This document shows, one piece after another, positions 7,493 through 13,952 of a DNA stretch of 64,000 nucleotides (positions within the stretch are counted from its first letter, which is position 1; each line of letters opens with the position of its first letter). The DNA lies in the NCBI GenBank assembly GCA_009778785.1, contig WRFN01000006.1:1-64000 (forward strand), given 5' to 3'. Position numbers and translations under genes: made by a program. The notes under the pieces are model-generated. The model saw only the letters and a program-made list of their open reading frames with translations, searched no databases and was not told the DNA's origin. Source of the DNA: Betaproteobacteria bacterium. GTDB lineage: Bacteria > Pseudomonadota > Gammaproteobacteria > Burkholderiales > Casimicrobiaceae.

Positions 7493-8254
7493 TTAATCCT
7501 TCCGGCTGATCGCCCGTTTGATTCTTTGAAACAAAGGCAAATTGTTTTGACTGATGCGGAAATTCTCCTGCGCCTTGAATTTCTTCCAGTCTTCAAGGTA
7601 TTTGAGAGCCTCATGAAAACCAAGCTCAAGCGCTGGAATACCGGCCGCCCGAAAATCCTCAATCTTCAATGCGACTTGGAAGGTATCCAGCTTCCACCCA
7701 GAGGAATCCTCTCTTGAAATCGCCTTGTTGATAACCTCTGCGTTGATTCGCAAAGAATGTGCCTTGAAGAACTCTAAAAGCTCTTGATAGACGCGCAGAA
7801 ATACCCAATCAACCTGATATTGAGTGATCGACAAATTGTGAAGTTGGCTTTGTCCCTTGCCGTGCAAGAAAAAGCGAGCGATGCAACTCCGATGGTTGCC
7901 GTCAGAACTGACGTAGAAGTCGAGACCATCCAACGACGTGAACAACATCCTTGGCTGACGCAGACACAGCGACTGGTAGTAATCAGGATTCTTTTCCAAC
8001 AGATCAAGGTTGGGAGACATCCGTTTGCCTGTCTGTAAAAACTCCAACCACGTTTTACCGATGTAATCGGGGTGATCTGTTCCAACGATACGAAAGACAT
8101 TCAGAGAGCCGGTATCCGTCCAGTAGCATTTGGTGATGAACGGTTCGACCGATCGCGTGAAAACATCACGCCACGCCAAAAGCTTCTCGCCGCTCCAGCT
8201 TGGCGGGTTTGCAAGCTGAGCTTGCACAAAGTCAAAGTCCTTGGCGAATTTCAT
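7493..8254 (-). CDS. Hypothetical protein with ParB/DGQHR-like DGNHR motif
   Basis: A 253-residue protein. Near residue 120 it has FYVSSDGNHRSCIARFFL, the core of the ParB/sulfiredoxin-like fold (DGNHR, compare DGQHR/GNHR in nucleotide-handling proteins). The C-terminal third is helical. An upstream GTG at 8263 is possible; neither start has a clear ribosome site. It heads a two-gene unit with the 87-residue protein. The motif suggests nucleotide or DNA binding, perhaps defence or regulation, but the role is unknown. Confidence 0.7.
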   Translation of the reverse strand: MKFAKDFDFVQAQLANPPSWSGEKLLAWRDVFTRSVEPFITKCYWTDTGSLNVFRIVGTDHPDYIGKTWLEFLQTGKRMSPNLDLLEKNPDYYQSLCLRQPRMLFTSLDGLDFYVSSDGNHRSCIARFFLHGKGQSQLHNLSITQYQVDWVFLRVYQELLEFFKAHSLRINAEVINKAISREDSSGWKLDTFQVALKIEDFRAAGIPALELGFHEALKYLEDWKKFKAQENFRISQNNLPLFQRIKRAISRKD

Positions 8255-8273
8255 ACGAGGCACTCATTGAAAA

Positions 8274-8348
8274 GGGTGGACGGGGTTCCAGAACCCAGTG
8301 CTGTCAACCAGATTTGCCGGCGTTACCGCTCGACAGCCCCGTCCACCC
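8274..8348. repeat. 12-bp inverted repeat with nested stem
   Basis: GGGTGGACGGGG (8274-8285) pairs perfectly with CCCCGTCCACCC (8337-8348); inside, CTGTC (8301-8305) pairs with GACAG (8332-8336). It fills the gap between two minus-strand genes. With no T-run it may be a Rho-type stop, an RNA-stabilising element or a leader for the downstream gene. Confidence 0.6.
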
Positions 8349-8357
8349 CTATACATT

Positions 8358-8636
8358 TTACCGGCCTTTTGGGGCAATTTCCGCAGGACAACGATTGATC
8401 CACCACTTGACGAAAGTCATATACACGGCACCTATCGCTGTCACGATTACAGACAAAGAGAAAAGAAAGAAGACCTCGTTCACTGAGAGCGACCCCACAC
8501 TGAAATTCTCATTGACTTCGAAGTAAGCCCACATGCGAACACCAAACAGCCAGAAAAAAACCAGAGGGGTTTTTCTGACAACGAAAAGAAAAATATCCGC
8601 CGCCTTCGCTAAAAAAAACATGAAACGACCTTCCAT
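8358..8636 (-). CDS. Hypothetical small membrane protein
   Basis: A 92-residue protein with two clear transmembrane helices (about residues 5-38, FLAKAADIFLFVVRKT then PLVFFWLFGV, and about 55-77, VFFLFSLSVIVTAIGAVYM) and a basic end. The start at 8636 has GGAGAATGTT before it. It lies between two structured gaps upstream of the ssb side of the operon and looks like cargo. No family recognised. Confidence 0.65.
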   Translation of the reverse strand: MEGRFMFFLAKAADIFLFVVRKTPLVFFWLFGVRMWAYFEVNENFSVGSLSVNEVFFLFSLSVIVTAIGAVYMTFVKWWINRCPAEIAPKGR

Positions 8637-8661
8637 AACATTCTCCAAAGAAAAAAATAGA

Positions 8662-8720
8662 GTAGGGTGACGATACCTGTAGGAGTCAGGTCGCCGCTGT
8701 TATCGATCGACGCACCCTAC
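8662..8720. repeat. GTAGGGTG/CACCCTAC inverted repeat
   Basis: GTAGGGTG (8662-8669) and CACCCTAC (8713-8720) flank a nested ACCTG/CAGGT stem. It follows the ssb stop on the minus strand and may end that transcript. The same outer arms recur on the host chromosome at 40467-40537 and 41937-41973. Confidence 0.55.
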
Positions 8721-8740
8721 CCAAAGATCAACAGCCTCAA

Positions 8741-9172
8741 TCAAAACGGTATATCATCAAACTCGGATTCTGCCGGGAAAGGCTCATTGTGATCGACCTT
8801 CTCCGTGCTCGAACGCATGGTGATGCTCTCGACTCGGAAGGGCAGGACCCCGACCCGACGCGCCCGAACCTTGAAAGCGAACTTGTCGCTGCCGGTCGCT
8901 TCGTCCTTCCAATCATTGCGAACCATCTTTCCCTGAACCAACACCCGCTGACCCTTCTGGTAGATGACTGACCACTTCTTGGCGTCCTCTCCCATCCAGA
9001 GTTCAACGTCCGCCCAGAAACCGCCTTTGTCCTCGAACTTCTCCTTGACCTTCACAGGGTTATCGAAGTACACGCCCATGCGAAGTAAGAAGCGTGGTTC
9101 CTTGTTGCCGTCAACGAAGGGCTTGACCTCAACCAACCCGATGTTGCCTTCACCCACAAAAATAGTGCTCAT
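8741..9172 (-). CDS. ssb: Single-stranded DNA-binding protein
   Basis: A 143-residue OB-fold protein of the ICE type, starting MSTIFVGEGNIG, with RFLLRMGVYFDNPV, VIYQKGQRVLVQGKMVRNDW, and the acidic SSB tail ending EFDDIPF that recruits replication partners. The start at 9172 has GGAAGGAAAGTC and lies 23 bases inside the DUF3158 gene, so translation is coupled. In this operon it serves ICE replication and transfer together with topB. Confidence 0.9.
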   Translation of the reverse strand: MSTIFVGEGNIGLVEVKPFVDGNKEPRFLLRMGVYFDNPVKVKEKFEDKGGFWADVELWMGEDAKKWSVIYQKGQRVLVQGKMVRNDWKDEATGSDKFAFKVRARRVGVLPFRVESITMRSSTEKVDHNEPFPAESEFDDIPF

Positions 9173-9653
9173 GACTTTCCTTCCGTTGTGAAATTGCTGC
9201 AACCGCCTGATCGGCGTCCTCAAACTTCTGAGCGCATTCCCGTGCCTGTCTGAGCATGTGCTGCACGATGCTCATTTGAGCGTTGAGAGTGATTCGCTCT
9301 TTCTCCAACTCCAACAACCCCGGCAACAACTGCGGCGGTGTCCGGGAATCCTGTACTGCTGCAATCCAGGTGTGCACCCCTACCACCGTTGCCGCCTTGT
9401 TTCGCCACCGAAGGTGCCACGTCTCACTCTGCGATCGGGGCGGTCGCTGTTCCCACATGTTCAGATCCAGCAGGGAGTACGGGGGACGGTTTGCCCTCGC
9501 CAACACATCCTGCATCAACCCACGAAGCGCCAACTTGATAGCCGTCGCTTGTTGCTGCAGCAGATCATGGTCTCCCTTACCCTTAAAAGGCTTTAAAAAG
9601 CCTTTTAGTGAGGCTCCATGATCTAGCGATTTATAGGGGTTCTGATCTGACAT
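9150..9653 (-). CDS. DUF3158 ICE protein
   Basis: A 167-residue soluble helical protein; the segment LALRGLMQDVLARANRPPY with SLLDLNMWEQ and LRWRNKAATVVGVHTW is the recognisable DUF3158 core. It always sits between the TIGR03761-type gene and ssb in this ICE class. Function unknown; by position it helps replication or processing of the excised element. It starts 12 bases after the TIGR03761 stop. Confidence 0.82.
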   Translation of the reverse strand: MSDQNPYKSLDHGASLKGFLKPFKGKGDHDLLQQQATAIKLALRGLMQDVLARANRPPYSLLDLNMWEQRPPRSQSETWHLRWRNKAATVVGVHTWIAAVQDSRTPPQLLPGLLELEKERITLNAQMSIVQHMLRQARECAQKFEDADQAVAAISQRKESHEHYFCG

Positions 9654-9665
9654 GAAACAGACTTC

Positions 9666-10508
9666 TTATACAGTGACTTCTTTCACTGCGCGTTTTTTCC
9701 GGGCTGGTTTCTCCGCGCCGGCGATTGCCGCAGTGTTCATTTCTTCCGTGACCGCCACATCATCCGGGTCTTTCCCGACCACCACTTCTTGATCGACTGG
9801 TACAACTCCGGTTTTCTTGATGATGGCCGGTGCAAAACTCGACCGGCGCGTACCTTCCAGCACATCTTGCGGCGGCAGACCATACTTCTCGACCACGTCC
9901 CGTGCGCGGGGATTGTTGGCCGCAATGTCGTCCCGCGTCACGCCAGTGTTCCGGTAGTTCTGCACCATCGCAAAAGTGCTTCTGATCTGATGCGCCGCTT
10001 GATCCAGCATATCTTCCATCTGACCGCGCATCATCTTGCCTATGTGGTTAGCCAGCAGTAGATCCCGTGCGATTCCGTCGAATTCAATCAATAGATATAC
10101 GCCCTGGAACCCCAGCGGTGTGTTAACGTACAGCGGCATCCTGGCTGGCTGGAGGTTGAGATTCTCGGAGATGGTCAGTTGTCGGGGGATGTCGTCGATG
10201 ATCTCCTTGACCTGACTTTTGATCTCAGCGTACCGCGTCTTGACCTTCTCGATCTTTTCCTCGATCTGAATCATCATCCAGTCGGCGTAGGGGTCATCCT
10301 GCGCTGCGGCATTCTTGATCTGAGTCGTCAAATGCAAATAGCCCGTCAGTCCAAGAACACCCTGAAGCTTGTTGTCGGTCGCGCTCGGCCTTCTGCCTGC
10401 CCACAACCGTGCTGCATGATAGGTATGCAACTCCAGATTGATCTGGCTTCTCAAAGAGCCAATGTTCAGCGTGACCCTATCGGAACCGCTTTGTACTCTT
10501 TCTTCCAT
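9666..10508 (-). CDS. TIGR03761-type ICE protein (PFL_4669 family)
   Basis: A 280-residue protein. LHTYHAARLWAGRR near residue 28, GLTGYLHLTTQIKNAAAQDDPYADW and GFQGVYLLIEFDGIARDLLLANHIG are the family's conserved blocks; the C-terminus is basic and low-complexity (AEKPARKKRAVKEVTV). It is encoded in the replication module of PFGI-1-class ICEs and its biochemical role is unknown. It leads the operon TIGR03761-DUF3158-ssb behind operator C. Confidence 0.88.
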   Translation of the reverse strand: MEERVQSGSDRVTLNIGSLRSQINLELHTYHAARLWAGRRPSATDNKLQGVLGLTGYLHLTTQIKNAAAQDDPYADWMMIQIEEKIEKVKTRYAEIKSQVKEIIDDIPRQLTISENLNLQPARMPLYVNTPLGFQGVYLLIEFDGIARDLLLANHIGKMMRGQMEDMLDQAAHQIRSTFAMVQNYRNTGVTRDDIAANNPRARDVVEKYGLPPQDVLEGTRRSSFAPAIIKKTGVVPVDQEVVVGKDPDDVAVTEEMNTAAIAGAEKPARKKRAVKEVTV

Positions 10509-10543
10509 GAATCATTCCCTCTCTATTAACCCGTTACCCGAAT

Positions 10544-10600
10544 ATGCCTAAACCAATCCACTGCGTCAGCAATCAAACCGAAACTGACCGAATCAGTTTT
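10544..10600 (-). promoter_or_regulatory. ICE operator/promoter, site C (TIGR03761 operon)
   Basis: CAAACCGA-N11-TCAGTTTT at 10574-10600. On the minus strand TTGCTG (10572-10567), a 17-base spacer, and a weaker -10-like AGGCAT (10549-10544, continuing into ATATTC), 35 bases before the ATG at 10508. Same geometry as sites A and B; the -10 is the least certain part. Confidence 0.65.
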
Positions 10601-11078
10601 CCGGTCGTTTTCGGTTCCTTGCCTTCCGAATCTGCTTCACCGCAAACCAGTAAATCCTCTGTCCCAAGAAAATTCCCAATCCTCCCCAAATACCGTAAAA
10701 TGCAAATGGAATCAGGAAGGCTAATGCAGGATGGATGCCAATACACTCAAGCCGTTGATGGAAGTATTCTTGGGAACACTTCCCATTCCGCCAGAACTTG
10801 TTTACTCGCTGCTGGCCACCATTGTTGGTGGTATCCCTATCGCTTTCCTTGGCCACCGGCTCTCTCTCTACAGACAACGACGCCTGGAGTACAACGCCGT
10901 CACCGAGACTATCCGACCAATCCTTTACGCCGAATACAGATCGCTCCCATTCGCCACGGACGGCTTGAACGTCGCGCAGCTCGCCAAGTTGGAGTCCGTC
11001 CAAATTGGCTGGCTCCGTCGCATTCGCTGCCGTCGCGCCGCACAGGACTACAAGGCAAAGAAGGGTTTTTACAAACAC
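10593..11078 (-). CDS. Candidate exported protein, antisense to the 10731 gene
   Basis: From a GTG at 11078 (AGGGACTACC upstream) the 161-residue frame starts with a good signal peptide, FVKTLLCLVVLCGATAANA. An ectodomain with KC.QE....R..C.G.HP (two cysteines) follows, then one transmembrane helix and a basic tail. The antisense ORF of the second locus (11361-11954) has the same architecture, including the invariant KDWSDSLGDGVVL. Against it: most of the frame is antisense to a plausible plus-strand gene, and substitutions in the central part fit the plus frame better. No family recognised. Confidence 0.35.
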   Translation of the reverse strand: MFVKTLLCLVVLCGATAANATEPANLDGLQLGELRDVQAVRGEWERSVFGVKDWSDSLGDGVVLQASLSVEREPVAKESDRDTTNNGGQQRVNKFWRNGKCSQEYFHQRLECIGIHPALAFLIPFAFYGIWGGLGIFLGQRIYWFAVKQIRKARNRKRPEN

Positions 11079-11156
11079 GGTAGTCCCTACCAAGACGGGT
11101 ATGAGGTGCAAGAGGCCATCAATCGCCTCTACGACCTTGCATTGAGGTGCAAGTAA
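10731..11156 (+). CDS. Hypothetical membrane-anchored protein, paralog 1
   Basis: A 141-residue protein with one N-terminal transmembrane helix (about residues 22-42), then a basic turn RQRRLEYNAV, IRPILYAEY and LPFATDG, and a C-terminal part ending VQEAINRLYDLALRCK. It is a clear paralog of 11526-11948. Between them, in the central and C-terminal codons, changes fall mostly in third positions of this frame (for example seven silent changes around LPFATDG), which supports real coding here. The GGAAGGCT before the start is conserved in the paralog. Function unknown. Confidence 0.6.
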   Translation: MDANTLKPLMEVFLGTLPIPPELVYSLLATIVGGIPIAFLGHRLSLYRQRRLEYNAVTETIRPILYAEYRSLPFATDGLNVAQLAKLESVQIGWLRRIRCRRAAQDYKAKKGFYKHGSPYQDGYEVQEAINRLYDLALRCK

Positions 11157-11364
11157 CCTGCCTCTCTCCACACCGCCAAACCTTCGCCTCGACGAAGTGT
11201 TTTCTTTCGCGGTGCTCCGATTTCTTCCCGATATTGAACGAATCAACGGGCCGGTGATAACCCATCACCCGCGTCCAGACTTCACATTTCTGCCGCTCAT
11301 CAGCGGCCAGCTCGATTGTTTTTTCCATGAGTTTTTCGCGTTGATCCATTAAGCAGTTGCTCAT
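11119..11364 (-). CDS. NRDD-like small protein (orphan anaerobic ribonucleotide reductase C-terminal motif)
   Basis: An 81-residue protein whose core CEVWTRVMGYHRPVDSFN, IGKKSEHRERKHFVE resembles the C-terminal segment of anaerobic ribonucleoside-triphosphate reductase (NrdD; RVxGYxRPVxxxNxGKxxEfxeR), without the catalytic barrel. Similar stand-alone short proteins occur in proteobacteria, often annotated as NrdD. The start at 11364 has AGAAGGAAT and overlaps the stop of the minus ORF before it (ATGA). Its end overlaps the plus-strand gene 10731-11156 by 38 bases. Role unknown; probably not a reductase by itself. Confidence 0.7.
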   Translation of the reverse strand: MSNCLMDQREKLMEKTIELAADERQKCEVWTRVMGYHRPVDSFNIGKKSEHRERKHFVEAKVWRCGERQVTCTSMQGRRGD

Positions 11365-11954
11365 ATTCCTTCTCCCAGAGACCGGCGTTTGTTTTTTCTG
11401 GCATAGATGAAAAGCAGCCAGTACACACCTACACTTAACCCTGCGCCGATGCTTATCGGCAGAACCACAAGGATTACGACCAAAATGAGATAATAGGCAA
11501 TCGACATAGCGAAGGCTTTGACCGGATGGAACCCCTCGCATTGAAATCGCTGATAAACGAACTCCTGATCGCATTTTCTGACCATCAGGGGTTGTTCTGT
11601 ACTCTCATGGGGGTTATTGGCCCCATTTCCGCCGCCTTCCTTCACCACTACCTCTCTTTGAAACGATCTCGGCGTAAAAAGTACAACGCCGTCACCGAGG
11701 CTATCCGACCAATCCTTTACGCTGAAAGCAGGGCGCTGCCTTTCGCTACTGATGGCTTGAGCTTCACTCAACTTCAACAACTTCGCTCCATCCAACACGG
11801 CTGGATACGCGGCATGCGCTTCCATTACGCCGTAGCCGACTACGGCAGCAAAAAAGGAATATGCAAGCCAGGGAGTGCCTACAAAAACCCGCAAGGCGTC
11901 CAAGACGCCATTGATCGACTCTGGGCTTTTGCGAAAAATCAGCGGTAGTTTCAT
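11361..11954 (-). CDS. Candidate exported membrane protein, antisense to the 11526 gene
   Basis: A 197-residue frame with an N-terminal hydrophobic signal/anchor (about residues 28-48), ectodomain with KDWSDSLGDGVVL and KC.QE...QR..C.G.HP, a transmembrane segment (about 150-180) and basic tail KNKRR. Context favours translation: it starts two bases after the STY4528-type stop with GGAGATAGGG, and its own stop overlaps the NRDD-like ATG. Near its C-terminus substitutions relative to the 10593-11078 frame are mostly silent in this frame (K, C, Q, E, Q, R, C, G, P). It overlaps a credible plus gene completely. Confidence 0.5.
   Translation of the reverse strand: MKLPLIFRKSPESINGVLDALRVFVGTPWLAYSFFAAVVGYGVMEAHAAYPAVLDGAKLLKLSEAQAISSERQRPAFSVKDWSDSLGDGVVLFTPRSFQREVVVKEGGGNGANNPHESTEQPLMVRKCDQEFVYQRFQCEGFHPVKAFAMSIAYYLILVVILVVLPISIGAGLSVGVYWLLFIYARKNKRRSLGEGI
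11526..11948 (+). CDS. Hypothetical membrane-anchored protein, paralog 2
   Basis: A 140-residue protein: transmembrane helix (about residues 24-44), LKRSRRKKYNAV, IRPILYAESRALPFATDG, and a C-terminal GWIRGMRFHYAVADYGSKKG with VQDAIDRLWAFAKNQR. The last part resembles a common type of short, membrane-anchored uncharacterised protein in proteobacteria. It shares with paralog 1 the transmembrane position and the pre-start sequence GCGAAGGCT. It is nested wholly within the minus ORF 11361-11954, and both cannot be ruled out. Function unknown. Confidence 0.55.
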   Translation: MEPLALKSLINELLIAFSDHQGLFCTLMGVIGPISAAFLHHYLSLKRSRRKKYNAVTEAIRPILYAESRALPFATDGLSFTQLQQLRSIQHGWIRGMRFHYAVADYGSKKGICKPGSAYKNPQGVQDAIDRLWAFAKNQR

Positions 11955-11956
11955 CC

Positions 11957-13387
11957 CTATCTCCGTGTAATTGCCCGTATCCTGTCCAAATGAAGCCGCA
12001 TCACCTCTGAGATGACCTTCGGGCCACGTGGCTCACCCGTGGCCGTCGCCACAACCGGCGGTATCGGTGGTCTTGCACCGTTGAGGTAAGGCGGTGAGCC
12101 TTGGCCGTTGTTATGCTTTTGGGGAAAGTGTTCCAGTGGAACATTTTTCCCTATGTCATTATTTTCACGGGGAGTTGCTCCAGTGGAAATGAAAACCTCA
12201 TTGTTCTTTTTGTCCACCGGGTGGACAAAACTATTTATTTGTCCTTTGTTCGCTGCCCAGATTTTGAAATCTCCCCGCTTCGCTTTGCTGATGATGCTGA
12301 GGGTGTAGCCGCTGGGGCTGCGGATGCCGCCCCCGGCAATTCGACTGGCCGCTTCGTCGATAACCATCTGCTGGACATCGGGGGAAAGCCCTGTCAGGGC
12401 GTTGAGAATCTCCCGTTCCTCGCTTTCAGAGAACCTCAAAGCATTGGGCCAGCGCAATTCAATGGATTGGGAGCCATACAGTACTGTACGTACCGTACTT
12501 GTATTTGTACTTAGTACAGTACTGTACTGAGCCTGGTTCGGATTCCGAACTGTGACGTTTTTAGTGGGTTTTTCACTTGGTTCGGATTCCGAACTCGGTG
12601 ATTTTTGCCCTAGTTCGGATGCCGAACTAGGGGTTTCAACCGCTAAAATCGTGCTTTTTTGGCCTAGTTCGGATTCCGAACCAGGGGTTGCATCAATCCG
12701 AACTAGGGTTTTATCGCCTCGTTCGGATTCCTGCTTCCCAAGATGGAATTGCTCCATTGAGGCCGAAGGTCTGAGGCTTTCAGACAGTCTTTCGGCAATG
12801 ACATCAAGCCGAGAGGGTAGGGTTCCCTCTGAACCGTCAATATCCCTGTTGGCGCCTTCCGCAACCACCCGAACCGATTTGTTGGGGTGGTTTATGCTGG
12901 CGGTCACAAGGTCAGGGTAACTGGCGTCCATCTCAAGGACTTCTGCCACCGAAAGAGGCTCGTCGTGCAACATGTACATACAACCCTGTATCCTGCCGGT
13001 CACGGTATCGCGGCCACGGGTGACAAGGGTTATCCAGCGGGTGAGCCGCAGGATGGTGATGGCTCTGGCGACGGTTTCCCTAGACGCCTTCTTACCAGGC
13101 GACATCGCCAGGTAGGGTTGCAATTCCTGATAACGAGGAACGGCAAAGCCGTCCTTGTTGAGCAGCGCTTTGAACGCTTGCCAAGCGTTTCGCTCGATTG
13201 GGGTTAGCCGGTTATCAAGAGTCAGGCGCCGCGGATGCGTCTCGATCTTGATGCCGCCATAACAGAATCCACTTCTTCCTTCCGGGGAAGGTAACTCAGC
13301 TTCCGGCAAAGCCGGCCAGCAATTTCCGGCAGCCTTGGCTGTCAGCATGGAGGCAATTTTTACCTTGGCCTCAAGTTTAGGATTCAT
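11957..13387 (-). CDS. STY4528-type ICE replication protein
   Basis: A 476-residue protein. The N-terminal half has LTPIERNAWQAFKALLNKDGFAVPRY with KKASRETVARAITILRLTRWI, a winged-helix replication-initiator-like region, then a flexible Ser/Glu-rich linker, then a conserved C-terminal helical part (ILNALTGLSPDVQQMVIDEA, SPSGYTLSIISKAKRGDF). This is the STY4528 family of island replication proteins. The linker DNA carries the palindromic iteron array. The start at 13387 has CTGAGG at good spacing and overlaps the DUF2857 end; an ATG at 13402 lacks a site. Confidence 0.85.
   Translation of the reverse strand: MNPKLEAKVKIASMLTAKAAGNCWPALPEAELPSPEGRSGFCYGGIKIETHPRRLTLDNRLTPIERNAWQAFKALLNKDGFAVPRYQELQPYLAMSPGKKASRETVARAITILRLTRWITLVTRGRDTVTGRIQGCMYMLHDEPLSVAEVLEMDASYPDLVTASINHPNKSVRVVAEGANRDIDGSEGTLPSRLDVIAERLSESLRPSASMEQFHLGKQESERGDKTLVRIDATPGSESELGQKSTILAVETPSSASELGQKSPSSESEPSEKPTKNVTVRNPNQAQYSTVLSTNTSTVRTVLYGSQSIELRWPNALRFSESEEREILNALTGLSPDVQQMVIDEAASRIAGGGIRSPSGYTLSIISKAKRGDFKIWAANKGQINSFVHPVDKKNNEVFISTGATPRENNDIGKNVPLEHFPQKHNNGQGSPPYLNGARPPIPPVVATATGEPRGPKVISEVMRLHLDRIRAITRR
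12478..12731. repeat. Iteron-like array of 15-bp palindromes inside the STY4528-type gene
   Basis: GTTCGGATTCCGAAC occurs at 12536-12550, 12580-12594 and 12667-12681, with one mismatch at 12613-12627, a half site at 12696-12703 and an 11-base partial at 12721-12731. Beside it ACAGTACTGTAC occurs at 12478-12489 and 12516-12527. The first 15-mer is out of phase with the others (44 bases away), so it encodes VRNPN while the rest encode SESE-type peptides; this favours selection on DNA, not protein. Candidate replication-initiator or ParB-type binding sites. Confidence 0.75.
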
Positions 13388-13952
13388 CGACGGCCTCAGC
13401 ATAGGATTGAATTTCTTGCCAGATGCTCGCCAGGATGATGCTTTGCTCTTCGGCGATCATCATCATCAGATCCAGTTTCTCGATTTGGGAGAGCTGTGAT
13501 TCCGGCTTCCCGCAGTCCATCGTCAGGGTCTGCCAGCGTAGCCATATCTCCTTCTTCTGGGCATCGTCAAGTTCAAGTAGCCGACCTCTGCGCGTCGGCA
13601 CTTGCAGCAAGCGCCGACGTTGGGCTGTCTCGCTATGCGTCAGCCCGAAGCACTCCATCATCATAGGGCTGGATGCGCCCAAGCGAATCGCCCGATTGAT
13701 GAAGGTTTCCCGGTTGTCGTCGAGACCGTCGATCAACCGATTGAATATCAGCGCGTCAATGGCAAACCTGCCCCAACAGACCGGGCTGTAAACCAGCCGC
13801 GACAGTTTTGTGGGGGGCAGATTGATGATGCGGGTGATGACATCTTCGTCAAGCCCCATCGCTTTGCAAGCGTTCAGATTTCCTTGCTGTATCTCATACA
13901 GCAGGTGATGCAATGCGGCCTCATTGAGAGCAATCGTCGCTGGTCGAATCAT
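13377..13952 (-). CDS. DUF2857 ICE protein (STY4526-like)
   Basis: A 191-residue helical protein. LNEAALHHLLYEIQQGNLNAC at the start and LSRLVYSPVCWGRFAID, LIFNRLID and GASSPMMMECFGL in the middle are the DUF2857 signature. It is constantly placed between parB and the STY4528-type gene in this ICE class, which suggests a part in replication or partition. Its start overlaps the parB stop (ATGA) and its end overlaps the start of the next gene, so the whole set is one operon. Confidence 0.85.
   Translation of the reverse strand: MIRPATIALNEAALHHLLYEIQQGNLNACKAMGLDEDVITRIINLPPTKLSRLVYSPVCWGRFAIDALIFNRLIDGLDDNRETFINRAIRLGASSPMMMECFGLTHSETAQRRRLLQVPTRRGRLLELDDAQKKEIWLRWQTLTMDCGKPESQLSQIEKLDLMMMIAEEQSIILASIWQEIQSYAEAVDES

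Noticed and set aside
12536-12731. CRISPR array
   Set aside because: Repeats are short 15-bp palindromes with spacings of 44, 33 and 54 bases inside a coding frame, and no cas gene is present.
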